A stretch of 64,000 bases of DNA from Acanthacorydalis orientalis. Taxonomy: Eukaryota; Arthropoda; Insecta; Megaloptera; Corydalidae. Within the stretch, counting starts at the first letter, position 1. Every line of letters begins with the position of its first letter. The stretch lies in the NCBI GenBank assembly GCA_034766995.1, contig CM068315.1, forward strand, positions 36,344,818 through 36,408,817, written 5' to 3'. The notes below the pieces were generated by a model. It was given only the letters and a program-made list of their open reading frames with translations. It did not search any database and was not told where the DNA came from. The position numbers and the translations under genes are program-made. This document shows, piece by piece, positions 1-11,387 of this stretch.

Positions 1-683
1 GTATTGAATAAAACGAAATTTTGTAAATCTGAAAAAGTAATATTTATTTTTAATAAATGTAAAAGTCTATTGAAATAATTTATGTTTAAAATGATTGATC
101 AACAACTAATTTCCTTATTTGATGTTTAAAATATAAAATAGTTATTAATATATATATTATTATTATTAATTTTAATAAGTTTATAAGTAAAAGTAACAAT
201 TAAAAAAAATATTAATAATAAGATTAAATGTGTTTTTTTATATTTTAATTGGACAATTTGGATATTAACATTAAAAGAAAAAGGGAAATAATTTTCAATA
301 ACAAAAATCACTTTTTTATAAAAATGATCTTAAAAACATGGAATTATTTAATTTTTCTTAAAGAAATTTTAGAGTAAGACGTGCGTACAGGTATAATATC
401 AAAAGACTTATGATGTCATCTTAACCTACCGATTCTAATATGTTCATCATTTTCAATATCAATCCCTTTTCAAATACCACGGGGTCACAACCCTCGTGAT
501 TTCGATATATTATCAGATTTCGTCTTCATTTTTCAAAAAATCTAACAATTTAGTATTTTAACAGTTTCGTATCTCATATTGAAATTTGTCATGTTTTTAT
601 TGTAATTGTGATTACATATTGGATTGTATTAACGTTATTCATCCATACAGATTGAAATCAAAACAAATACTTGCAAACTTGTA

Positions 684-687
<4 letters not shown>
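1..687. other. AT-rich intergenic DNA, no gene recognised
   Basis: Low-complexity A/T sequence with scattered stops in all frames. A slightly less AT-rich patch at about 380-540 has no recognisable motif. The longest reading frame (61 codons, minus strand, 126-311) is mostly Ile/Asn/Lys/Phe, as expected from random AT-rich sequence, so I do not call it a gene. Confidence 0.6.
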
Positions 688-749
<62 letters not shown>

Positions 750-753
750 TATA
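688..753. repeat. (TA)n microsatellite with one GT interruption
   Basis: An uninterrupted AT dinucleotide run, broken by a single G at about 731. It gives a spurious Tyr-Ile repeat in a plus-strand reading frame. No transposon terminus was recognised at either edge. Confidence 0.95.
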
Positions 754-959
754 GGTTTTTTTATAAACACTTTTGAAAATAACTTTTTTAATATAAAATT
801 AATGTTTTAGCATTAACAAAAAAGTGTGTGCATAAACTTTCACGTTGACTTTACACATAAAGTGCCTACTTGAAGAACTTGTCAAAAGTTAACAAAATAA
901 GTTATCTAAAATACGTCATGTGTTACATGGTTCTTATTATAAATGAATATTTCGACAGT
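754..959. other. AT-rich spacer
   Basis: No coding, RNA or transposon signal seen. Confidence 0.5.
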
Positions 960-1205
960 ATATTCCATGTAGGTTCACATTCACGTATGCAGTGGAAGCG
1001 TAGTTGTGCAGTAAGTTTCTCTGGGACGGAAAACTAATCCAGATATAAGAGCAGGGTCCACGCGTGGTCGCTCACGCTGGTCCTGTGTGCTTGGGGCTTA
1101 TCGCCGCCGGAATACTACCGAAACTCTTCTAATTTAAGTTTGTCTACTCCCACAGGAACCATTCCTTGTTGTGCCAAGATGTAACCCAGACGTGATCATT
1201 ACATT
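960..1205. other. GC-elevated island, possible conserved non-coding element
   Basis: The base composition changes clearly here. The patch holds many G/C-containing words, including a perfect 10-bp palindrome CCACGCGTGG at 1058-1067 and a GCCGCCGG run near 1104. No reading frame of useful length crosses it and no transposon ends flank it. It could be a regulatory element, a non-coding exon or an old repeat fragment; the sequence alone does not decide. Function is inference only. Confidence 0.3.
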
Positions 1206-2155
1206 TCAAGTTAAACATGAGATTAAGAACTGATTTAATGATTTCTCATCGTACTTCAGACATAAATGCAACGATAGTTCATTGTAAAATAATTAGTTTG
1301 TCTTTTTAACTTAAAATCATAATTTATCTAGGACATTTAATGTTTATTATAAGCAAAATGAACAAGAAACGGTCCATGTTTAAAGAAAGAAAATAGAAAT
1401 ATTCAACTTTGTTGAAAATTAAGTGTAGAGTTGGTTCGATTTCGAAGTTGAGTTCACAAAAGTATGAGAATAGTTTCTAGTTTTCGAATATTACTAAAAA
1501 TAACTAATGTGAATGTTTTATTCTAATAGACGTATTTTCAAGTATCGACTTTTTACAAAAAAATGAGGTTATATTTTCATTCCTTATAAAAAATATGATT
1601 GAAAAATCTATCATTTCTTACAGTATTTTTTTGTTTCTAAAAAATTACAAAATAATTAATATATATATATATATATATATATTGAGTTATTAGCGTACTG
1701 AAGTCTTGAAATTGGACTTAAAAATAAAAAAGCGCGCATTTATTAAAAGAATAATTTAAATAAAAGATAACAAAATTTAATTAAGCAGTTTGTTAGCTTG
1801 TATTCCAAAAATAAATATTTTATTACAAGAATGTATTGTAATTTAATTAAATTTGAAAAATGTGTATTTAATATCTATAAAATATATTTAAATATATACA
1901 ATTTAAATGATTATATTTATAATGTTTATCTAATAAAAATTCACTACTCGTTTTGTCGATTGGAAACAAATGCAATATTATTTACACTTTTTTTCATAAG
2001 TTCAAAATACTGATCAACCTGATATACATCTAGTTTACACATTAAGTACTTATTATGTGATTGAAACACACATAAGTACTTTGTTCAAGACCAAGAAAAA
2101 ATTGTTCATGACTAGACTCAATTTGAAACATTAAAAAAACACGGACAAATAATTT
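1206..2155. other. AT-rich intergenic DNA with a short (TA)n tract
   Basis: Contains a (TA)n run at 1659-1682. The 71-codon plus-strand frame at 1798-2013 has the Asn/Ile/Tyr/Lys composition of AT-rich noise and no recognisable domain. Nothing else seen. Confidence 0.55.
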
Positions 2156-2475
2156 GATTTGATGTTTACGTCGGCGCTCATAGATACCGGTGTACAAATA
2201 ATGAGTTTTATGTGAGTTTTTATTATTCGTGGTGTCGTGTATGTGACCATTTGCACGCACGTTGTCTGCATTTCGATATGTTTTAACACGCAATAGACAT
2301 AGCGGCGCCCCGCCGATGCATGTCTATCAACAAAACTTAACCGCCGATACTGAACAACATGACATTTTATTTGATGTAAAATACGCATTCGTTACAAATT
2401 TTTTATTGAAATGATGTAGCGTGCACGCAAATTTTCGCGCTCCACCAAGCACGTACAAATGCATGTGTTTGTATG
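2156..2475. other. GC-elevated island, unassigned
   Basis: A patch with several CG-containing words, including GGCGCCCCGCCG near 2302-2313 and GTAGCGTGCACGC near 2416. Two overlapping minus-strand frames of 83 and 85 codons cross it, but neither shows a domain, and overlapping frames in a GC-richer patch are expected. Candidate host non-coding or regulatory sequence; it could also be an unrecognised repeat. Confidence 0.3.
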
Positions 2476-3849
2476 CACAAAATGTGAATGGATTAAAATC
2501 GATTCAAATAGTGACACAAATATGTTAACATTGTATGTGTTGTTTAGTAGGAAAATTGATTTTTATTTCAATTTTTTTTTGCTATAGAGTTCATACCTCC
2601 ACATATATACATTTATATAAAGATGAGACACACTTTTTATGTTATTTATATATGAATATAAAAATTATTTAAAAATATATACAATATAATGAAAAAATCT
2701 AACTATTTATAAATTATTTATATAATCCGGTCAATGATTCGTTTTATTTGCACACTATTATAGTTTTCGAGTGGATTACGTTTGAAATATTAAAATTTGG
2801 CACAGTCAATAGTTTGAGAAGACAACATCAGACTTGTTCTTGTATTAAACTGTCATATCACGAAATATAAATAATTCAAGATACATAACATGAAAGTTTT
2901 ATTCGCAACAGGAAAATGATTACCGTTGTCTATAATAGTATCCCATCTTATTATAATTTAAAACATTGTGAACGTGGTCGCAGTGTAATTGTAAGTGGCA
3001 ATATTACCAATAATGTTTAGTAAAACCCTTTTGAAGTAGCGTGTCAAACAACTTATTATAAAGTTTTGTCGCGTGTAAACTAGCAACAACCCTTTACATA
3101 CAGCTCGTAGCTCGATAAACTCATTGTTGAACAAACTGTATGTAACAAATTGGCTGCCGTGATTTTGTAGCACATAGGTGTCACCAATGTTGAAACACCT
3201 CATCGACTCCTATGATTGATCGCTGCTAAATTTTCCACCAAAGTCAAATTACACAGTTGTCACTTTCTGTTGTATGAAATATTAACGAAACTGATTTTAT
3301 TCAGAATTTTATTTGATTATAAAAATAAAAGACAAACATATAATACATATTCATATACACTATGTATATATATATATATATATATATATAATAAATATAT
3401 TCGATTTAAGTTATTACCAATACTGAAACAATTTGTTCACATCTGTAGTGAGTAAATGCTCTTGAGGTTAATGAATAAAAGATCATAATTGTTTTTTCGA
3501 ATATATGTCCATATGAACTCTACTTTTATAACGAGCACGTTTTTCTAATAAAAAAGAAAATTTTGTCTTATCTATGAATTTTATTTTATTTTTTCCTTAA
3601 TTGTCACTAAACACCATTTTTAGAACCGATAAAGAATTTATTCATTGCATCCTCAGTACAAACTTTATTGAATCTAAAACTGATATTTCTCTTTCATAAT
3701 CCAACTTCATTTTGTAGGCAAATGGTATAATTGTACACAAAAAGGCTGAAATATTTTTATAAAAAAATATTGTCAACCTAATCAACCGACGGAAACACGC
3801 CTCAATTAATTTTTTTCGACGTTAGATACCACAAATCGAATGAATGATA
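2476..3849. other. AT-rich intergenic DNA
   Basis: Holds a (TA)n run at 3365-3392 and a mildly less AT-rich stretch at about 2970-3240. The short frames there (81 codons minus, 79 codons plus) have no recognisable motif; the latter includes the microsatellite. No gene or transposon ends recognised. Confidence 0.5.
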
Positions 3850-4203
3850 TCAGGTTGGTATGAAAATAATTGCGGTTTTTGTTTCTTGACTTCTAACCTG
3901 AATTTTTTCAATGAAAGTGTAATTTCATCAAATTAATATTATTTTAAAGTGCACTTTTCGGGTTGTATTTTAGTAACATTGAATTTGGTTTTACTATTAA
4001 TTTTGATTCAATTTGGGCTATTGAATTAAAGAATGTGTTAGTTGTATCAGAACTAGGCACAACAATTCGAGAGCTTGCATAAAAGTTAGATGTTAGTCAT
4101 CCAACAATTCTTGACCATTAAAATCAGCTAGAAAAATTAAATCAGTTATAAATGTGTATTAATTTGAAAGATATAAATCGCAATTATTTTTCTAATAACC
4201 TAA
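3850..4203 (+). mobile_element. cecropia-type mariner deletion derivative, copy 1 (354 bp)
   Basis: Both termini are recognisable: the left end reads TCAGGTTGGTATGAAAATAA and the right end, reverse-complemented, TTAGGTTATTAGAAAAATAA. TA duplications lie at 3848-3849 and 4204-4205. Inside are the family 5' leader (about 3880-4040) and, at about 4050-4135, the second helix-turn-helix part of a mariner transposase, ending in degraded Asp-His-Leu-x-Gln-Leu-Glu. The start codon, first HTH and whole catalytic domain are absent. The TIR (TTAGGTTGG then AATTGCGG) and the HTH words resemble Hsmar1/SETMAR-type mariners. Non-autonomous and decayed. Confidence 0.88.
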
Positions 4204-5226
4204 TACATACAATAATGTCTCATTAGAACTATATTCAATTGTTTATAGGTATGTATGTATTATTAAAAAACGAGTATGTATATTTTTGATGAGTATGTAT
4301 GTGACCTTATTAAATGTATAGAAATATTAAATCACATATTACTTATAAAGTCAAACGATTCTTCTAAATTGCAAGAATTGCAAAGAAAATAAAGAACCTC
4401 CCCTTAGATTTTTTTCTTTGGAAATATTTATTGTTATTCTAGATATTAGCTAGTTTAACAAGGTATTACTTTTTAATATTAATAAAAAAACATTAATGAA
4501 AATGATAAAGTGGTTAAAATATTATATAAACTTAAATAACGAATGAATATAGGTAATATTAAAATAAACTATATAAAAGCTATTTAAAATAGTCGTCCTT
4601 TATCTACATTTTATGTATTTATCTCTTTGTAATTTTGACTGAATTAATAAATTTACTGTATAAAATACTAGTTACTATGCCTAATTTCCATCTCTCTAAT
4701 ATTGTTATTTATACTAGATTTGAATCAATGTTGATAAATTGGAAAATCTAGTCGAATATTGGATAGAATGAAACATGACTACTGTTTTAACAATTACAAA
4801 TTACAGTTGTCAGTTGTCACAAACGATACACATGCGATTTGAAAATTATTATCCTGTGTTGAAGCATATGTCTAATGCGACTAACGTTAAATAACACTCA
4901 TGTACCATGTGCTGCACCCTATACACTTGATTTATATTTAACTCAAATCCTTGCGCATGCCATATGCCCTGATTATATCGTAGCTGCTCGTGGATGATAT
5001 CCCAAGGCTGTTTAATTAAATAACACTTTAACTGTTTACGCAAGGTATTGTCGACATAACATATATATTTGTGTATATATATATATATATATATATATAC
5101 AGACATATGTATATATAAACTTAAAGCTTCGATCAAGGAGAAATAATTGATAACGTTCTTGCAATATATGAAACAATCAGAAATTGGAAACTAATATGAT
5201 CTTTTATGTCGATATATAAGCAACAC

Positions 5227-5235
<9 letters not shown>
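4204..5235. other. AT-rich intergenic DNA
   Basis: Contains a (TA)n run at 5074-5099. The 95-codon minus-strand frame (4849-5136) begins inside that microsatellite and has no domain I recognise; the stretch 4850-5040 is less AT-rich than its surroundings, so a decayed element or non-coding exon cannot be excluded. Confidence 0.45.

Positions 5236-5310
<75 letters not shown>
5236..5310. repeat. Long (TA)n microsatellite, about 75 bp
   Basis: A nearly pure TA run with a single extra T near 5301, preceded by GTGTGCGCG. It is followed directly by the hairpin pair at 5319-5400. Confidence 0.95.
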
Positions 5311-5318
5311 GCATATAT

Positions 5319-5420
5319 AAATACCAACACGTTTGTTGGTATTTAATGTAGGTGCCTGTAAACATTTTCTAATTTATTGATTATTAAAATCATAATCAAT
5401 GTATGTAGACACCTATAAAC
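5319..5420. repeat. Two short perfect hairpins between imperfect direct repeats
   Basis: Hairpin 1 has arms AAATACCAA (5319-5327) and TTGGTATTT (5336-5344). Hairpin 2 has arms ATTGATTAT (5376-5384) and ATAATCAAT (5392-5400). Around hairpin 2 lie two imperfect direct repeats, GTAGGTGCCTGTAAAC (5348-5363) and GTAGACACCTATAAAC (5405-5420), 12 of 16 matching. It sits between two (TA)n tracts. It may be the remnant of a small inverted-repeat element, or chance in AT-rich DNA. Confidence 0.45.
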
Positions 5421-5462
5421 TCAATTGAAACTTGTGAGTGAGAGTCTTGAAGACGTATTTGA

Positions 5463-5466
<4 letters not shown>

Positions 5467-5514
<48 letters not shown>
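5467..5514. repeat. (TA)n microsatellite
   Basis: A pure TA run of about 48 bp, with no recognised transposon end on either side. Confidence 0.95.
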
Positions 5515-5519
<5 letters not shown>

Positions 5520-5859
5520 TGAGTCTTTTTAACCGTATCTTTTGAATATGGATTTGAAGTTAAGCAATGCATGAAAATTATATGAAGCAGAAAGCTCTAT
5601 TAATAGTTATGTTAATAGTTGACAATGCACCAGGTCATTCGAATTTAGACCATTAAAATGTGCAGATAGTGTTTTTCCGTACAATACAATAAGTATTATT
5701 CTGTTATTTGATCGAGGCATAATTGCTACTTTACAAAAATATTACATTTAGCGCACTTATCAATTTATATTAAGATAAACCAGAAAATGTGTCATTAGAA
5801 GTAACTGACATTTGGAAAAAAATCTATTTTGGACTGTTTAAATCATGTTATATCTGTTA
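5515..5859. other. AT-rich spacer
   Basis: Nothing recognised. Confidence 0.5.
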
Positions 5860-5971
5860 TCTCTGAAGTAAGACCACAAACTTTTATTTAGTATTTTAGT
5901 TGAATTCAATCCTAAAATACAATTGAACTAAAATACTAAATGAAGGATAACTGTGGAAGTCTATGTTCAAT

Positions 5972-5973
<2 letters not shown>
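5860..5973 (-). mobile_element. Palindromic TA-target MITE, short copy (114 bp)
   Basis: Same family as the elements at 17473, 20070 and 30853, here in the opposite orientation. The central hairpin is complete: ATTTAGTATTTTAGTTGAAT and its inverted partner AATTGAACTAAAATACTAAA frame a 13-15 base loop. The right terminus, reverse-complemented, reads GATTGAACATAGACTTCCAC, matching the family terminus; the left terminus is a weaker match (CTCTGAAGTAAGACCAC). The A-rich subterminal arms of the longer copies are missing. Its right edge runs straight into the (TA)n block at 5974. Non-coding. Confidence 0.7.
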
Positions 5974-6016
<43 letters not shown>

Positions 6017-6042
6017 ATAATATATATATATTATATATATAT

Positions 6043-6080
<38 letters not shown>
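5974..6080. repeat. Complex (TA)n block with TATTATA interruptions
   Basis: About 107 bp of TA dinucleotides in which TATTATA and TAATATA phase shifts recur, forming short palindromic sub-blocks. It directly abuts the MITE to its left. Confidence 0.9.
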
Positions 6081-6082
<2 letters not shown>

Positions 6083-6387
6083 GATAACTTTATTTTATAA
6101 TCTAATAATATAAAGTTTATCGGACACTCCTAATAAGTAATCCATAACTGCAACTTTGCGGTAAGTTTGTTAGCATCAGTTGTTTAAGTAATCTTTCCAT
6201 GTCGCTGCAAGTGCCATTAAGGGTTAATAACGGTTTGATCATATACCTATGAACAAGCCAACATATTTTATCCCTTAGAGACAATAATATGAAGCACAAC
6301 TCTTTGGATTATAGTTTTAGTTTAAATTATACTTAATGTTGTTTATTGCAGTCTACACACACACTTTTCATTAGTATTTAATGATTA

Positions 6388-6425
<38 letters not shown>

Positions 6426-7126
6426 GAATGTCTATGTGTGTGTATGTGCATAGAAATACGAGTCATACAATGATATTTTTAATTAAGTGCACATCCACAT
6501 AAAATGTCAAAATATACGTCAAGCATTATTAAATTTTAATTACAGTTCATTGAACGTAATAAAGTGATTAACTTATAAAACCGATAAAGTAATTTCATCA
6601 AATATCAAATTTCTCATAGAACGACTGTGAGAAATAAAATTGCTTCACTGATCATCCAGCTATGTAATTTTATTAAGAAATTACTTCCCTCAATGATTTT
6701 ATTGTACTTTTATTCTGTCGATATATTTTATTTGCAATATATCTTTGTAAATAAAAATATAACTATATGTGTATTATTTGTTGACATAAAACTTAAAATT
6801 ATAAAATAAATTAATTAAATAATAAAAACTTAGCTGATTGTAATCTAATTTTATTATTTAAAAAATATATAAAATGATATTTGAATTAAAATAATACAAA
6901 CAACATACGAAAAGTTTGGAATTGAATATTTATAAAGTACTATTGAATACTTCATTTACAATCAGAAGTCTGAAAAGTTGAATTTTTAAGAAGTTTTACT
7001 TTTCTCGTTCTAGTTAAATTATATAGTAATCAGTCGCAGTTCATGTTTGAATACAATGTAATTTTAACTTTATAATCTGGTAATCAGATATACTTTTCAA
7101 CAAGTTATAAAAAAATTATTTGGAAA

Positions 7127-7162
<36 letters not shown>

Positions 7163-8425
7163 TATGTATACAAGTATTACGAATTTTCAAATTAAATAAA
7201 TGTTACGTAAAATAAATTTTCTTTTGAATAGACATTTTTTGCTAAAAATATTGAGTTTATCAATTAATTTTTTATTTGAATTGTGAAAATTACTTTGTCA
7301 TTAAAAATATATTTGTGATGAAAATAAACATTTATTTAATGGTCAAGTGAAAATATAAAAGTTTGTAATTTAAAAATGATTCATTAAAAAGTACTGAAGT
7401 AAATGTTCAATATTTGGATTCAGAATATTAACACTTTAAAAAATATACCACATTCAAGTAACGATTTTTGTTGTTTAATATATTTCGTTTTAATATACGA
7501 GTATACATATGTTAATTTGTCCCATTATAATTTAAATTATTAGAAAGAAAATATTTGTTAAAAATTTGTAGTAATTTAGTATTTATTTTAAATAAAGTAT
7601 AATTAGAACGATAAAATATTAATTTAATTTACATCTCAAATAGATTTCATTAAATTTGTTATTTTAGAAACATATGGAAAAATGAAATTACTATTATGTA
7701 AATATTATAAAAATAAATTCATTTTTTTTTCTTTTTGCAACATATACATATTAATATGTGAATATATTGTAATATTCTTATAAAAATTAATTTCAATCTT
7801 AAAATATATAATTCGCCTAATTCGAATAATATTCTACATTATTCAACACAAATCATTAAAGAAACAATAAATAATAATAATGAAAAAAAAACGTCAACGT
7901 TATATTTAAATCCAGTTCACACTTTTTGATACAAGAAGAAGCGAATGAAAATCCTTTTCCGTAAAGGATTAAAATTTAACACTAAGCCTGTTTCAGTGCC
8001 AGACGCGGATGTCATAAATAGACTTTGCACATTCAGAATAAAACTATAAATTAACTTGTCATGACAGAACTCGCGGACAACGTGAAAAGCCTTGATGTTC
8101 TGAAATCTCGTCTTTTGAACGACCAAACAAATAACGTGAACCGATGATCACGAAATCATACGTGATTATTTTATCTGGCTTACTGTAATTTAAATGCGAC
8201 GGGCAGCTATTATAACGATGGTCAGACAGTAATAAGCTTCCTGGCAGATTTAAAATTGTCATGAAGTATAAGTTCATTTTTACGATCCTGTATAATAGCT
8301 TAGTTAACTTCAATTTAGTTTCAGCTTATATTCATTTAAAAAAAAAACGTATCATGCTCGGATGGACAATGTGCTCTCATTAGGAAGAACGTTTTATTCA
8401 CATCACAGGTTGACATTCAGAAGAT
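6081..8425. other. AT-rich intergenic DNA
   Basis: Includes (TA)n runs at 6391-6424 and 7130-7158. The stretch 8000-8310 is less AT-rich and gives overlapping minus-strand frames of 69 and 84 codons with no recognisable domain. Small frames at 6117-6299 and 6627-6809 look like noise. No RNA gene seen. Confidence 0.5.
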
Positions 8426-8448
8426 TATATATATATATATATATATAT
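8426..8448. repeat. (TA)n tract abutting the left end of an IS630-like element
   Basis: A TA run that ends exactly where the terminal inverted repeat of the next element starts; a second tract (9701-9747) starts at the element's other end. Confidence 0.9.
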
Positions 8449-9700
8449 GGATGTTTGAATGAACTTCGGCCGAATTTGTTTTTTGATATTTTAAATAAAA
8501 CACTTAATTATTTTTTATTGATCGTTTATTTAACTGGTGGAAGTATGAAAAATAATATCTGCCAAATGGCCGCCTCTGACCACACTACAAATACAGGCTC
8601 TTTCAATTACATTTTTCATGAGTTTTTTGCATATTTCTGGTGTTATTTGTAAGATTTTTTGTTGCAAATTATCATTAAGTTATTGAATTGATACTGACTT
8701 GTTAGTGTAGACTTTTTCCTTTAAGTATCTCCAAAGAAAAAATGTGGCGCAGACAAGTCAGGCGAACGAGATGCATATATATGGCCAATCGATGTGAACA
8801 AATTTTTAAATGATTGTCATGAAATTCGTGAACTATGTAGCATAGTTTTGTTGAAATCACATGTACTGTAAACCTTGTTCATTAATTTCAGACATAAAAA
8901 AGTTTTGTAGCATCACACAATATCATTCTCCAGTTACAGTAATAACATGTCCATTAACATTTTCAAAAAAATGGTCTAATGATGCCACTAGCCCAAATTT
9001 CACACCAAACAGTCATTTTACGAAGGAAATCAAGTCATGAGGTTGTTCATGGATCAGTTTTGGGTTTTCCGGTTTTCAATAATGGCTGTTTTATTTTTTT
9101 ACATATTCAAGCATGTTGAAATGAACTTCGTCACTCATGATTAAATTTTCAAAAAAAATTGAGCAGTAACACCTTATTACTCCATTTTCGACGGCGTTCA
9201 TAGTCAGTTCTTTGCAGTTGTTGTGTCCATTGAATTTTGTGAAAAAAAGTCAATCTTTCCTTAAAATTGAACACATACCATGAGTTTAATCATCTTTTTC
9301 TTGTGCATGACGTCTAACGAAGGTGTTAGTATTTTCACAAACACTTTCTCTTACAACATCAATGTGTCGTTGCGTACGTGCTGTACGGGTTTTACAAGGG
9401 TTCGGTAAATCTTTCACTATACACCTCGTTTCAATTTTTTTAATTACACGCTGTGTTGGTGACATTGCAGGAACATAATGTACACCAAAAAAAATCCATA
9501 ATATTTTTTCTAGTATTAACAATTTATGGTTCAATTTGATAAAATGTTTTAATTACAATAACACGTTGCTGCAATGTTAAGCTCGTCATAATGAATTGTC
9601 TGCATCCGAACTACACCATTGTCATATTACACTTAATAACTACACAATAAACAAAAATGGCAGCAAAACAAAATCGGACAAAGTTCAATCAAACACACTG
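8449..9700 (-). mobile_element. IS630/Tc1-mariner-like transposon, near full length, inactive (about 1.25 kb)
   Basis: The terminal inverted repeats match for about 30 bp: the left end contains TTTGAATGAACTTCGGCCGA and the right end, reverse-complemented, TTTGATTGAACTTTGTCCGA, both followed by TTTTGTTTT-like sequence. Both ends lie against (TA)n tracts, consistent with a TA target. The interior is a decayed minus-strand transposase (separate entry). The length fits an element of this group with one transposase gene. Several frameshifts and stops make it non-autonomous. It belongs to a different family from the IS630-like element at 38668, whose termini read differently. Confidence 0.87.
8530..9589 (-). 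pseudogene. Decayed IS630-like transposase
   Basis: Read on the minus strand from the ATG at 9589, the broken frames give in order: an N-terminal HTH region starting MTSLTLQQRV; the linker FGVHYVPAMSPTQRVIKKIE and RTARTQRHIDVVRESV (the 82-codon open frame at 9286-9534); FHKIQWTQQLQ and DYERRRKW; SDEVHF with the first catalytic Asp; MTVWCEIWASGIIRPFF; FQQNYAT where family members usually have Gln-Gln-Asp-Gly-Ala-Thr, so the second acidic residue is Asn; then SRSPDLSAPHFFF, where the third catalytic Asp of Ala-Pro-Asp-Phe-Phe is His. The end reads DIIFHTSTS then stop. At least two frameshifts and many stops. Two of three catalytic residues are lost, so no active enzyme is possible. Confidence 0.85.

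Positions 9701-9747
<47 letters not shown>
9701..9747. repeat. (TA)n tract abutting the right end of the IS630-like element
   Basis: Begins immediately after the terminus at 9700, with one TATTATA phase shift and then pure TA. Confidence 0.92.
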
Positions 9748-9750
<3 letters not shown>

Positions 9751-10350
9751 TAATGTCTACAATATTACATCAAAGTTAATTTCAAATATACAATACTTTA
9801 CACTAAACTATGATAGTATTTAAATATTTTTAAACGTATTATTAATTAATTTCATTAAAATTTTTATTGACTAAAAATAAGTTACAGTACTAATCATTAA
9901 AATAAAATCTACTTAAGGAAATTGATCATCCATCCATTTATTTTACTGTAATAATTAAATGTTAATTAAAAAGCTATGGCAATGCATTAATTAGAGTAAT
10001 TACAAAGAAATGTTATTAAGTATTAAATATAAAATTAATGCAAAGCAATTTATTGAGAATTATATTATATGTGTAAATTATATCAATTTAGATATTTTTA
10101 TTCTAAGTTATATTAGGATTTTAGTGAAATACTATAATGTGTTTATTTAGATTACAAAATTGATTAAAGGTAAATTATTTTTTAGAAAGATGAATTTCTC
10201 TTTTATAAAAAAAATTTGTAAATTATTGTTTTTCAATCTGAAAAGAGTATTTAATTTTAAATAAATTATTCAATATGAACATTGTATATGAAATACAGAT
10301 AAAATCCAAATATAATCATTTTTAATCATTTATCATATATTTATAATGAC

Positions 10351-10393
<43 letters not shown>

Positions 10394-11349
10394 CGAAATT
10401 GTTTATTTCCAGCATATCATAATTAACTATATTTTCTTGATATAAACGTTACTTTTTATATAAATGAATGTAACTTCTATCTAGGTACTGTTTTCTATAT
10501 AAATAGTAATAAATACTATATTATTACTATATTAGTTATATTTTTAAAAGATTAAAAATACATGTATCAAATAATGAAATAAAATTTAAATAAAACATAT
10601 GTAAATATCTAGGAACAGTTCAAAAACATTTGTCTCTTTATTTACCCAACAAAAACATTTCAGAATTTAAACAATAGAAGGTTTAATTAAAATAAAAACA
10701 ATAAAGACAAATATATAGACGATCTACGTTTATAAAAAAAGTATTGAAAGTGTATAAAATTAAAATACTGAATCTTTCAAATGAAAAAAATTATGAACCC
10801 TTTTCACAGTTCTATATTGTCAAATATCAAGAATAATATTATATATACACACTTGAATTACTATAAATTAAAAGAAGTACTAAAAAACTACCAAATGTCT
10901 GTAAATTCTAAAATGCGACATTTAATCATTATTTTTATTAAAGAATAAAAATATATTCAGTGCACATATAGAGAATACAGTTGAAATAGAGAATGCAAAA
11001 GTAATGTAACTATTAAAAGTAAACGGAGAATAAAATTGTGTAGAATAGAATAAAATTTTAATAACTAGTTATATTAAACGTATTTAAGAAGCGAACGATG
11101 TTTAATTCTTTAAGATGTCATCGTTCCTCGCAAAGAATCTTAAACGAGTAGACCGTGAAGGCGTCGTCTTGGTGATATATAAATGTGAGATAGCCAACGA
11201 GCATCTATAGGGAATTACTCAGGCGTTTGTAAATTATAGTTATATGACACCATTATGGTAGTTTTTTTGTTATATAAAAGTTGCTTTTTAAAGAAAGTCT
11301 AAAGCTAACTATTACTTGTAAGTCATGTCTATACATATATTGATTTTTA

Positions 11350-11352
<3 letters not shown>
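9748..11352. other. AT-rich intergenic DNA
   Basis: Very AT-rich, with a (TA)n run at 10356-10391. A slightly less AT-rich patch at about 11080-11230 has no coding potential. No genes recognised. Confidence 0.55.

Positions 11353-11385
<33 letters not shown>
11353..11385. repeat. (TA)n tract abutting the left end of a mariner
   Basis: A TA run ending two or three bases before the mariner terminus at 11388; its partner at the right end is 12671-12720. Confidence 0.9.

Positions 11386-11387
<2 letters not shown>

Noticed and set aside
3771..3783. GTCAACCTAATCA as another TTAGGTTGG mariner terminus
   Set aside because: Only the first eight or nine bases match; the next 20 bases do not follow the terminus and no partner end is nearby.
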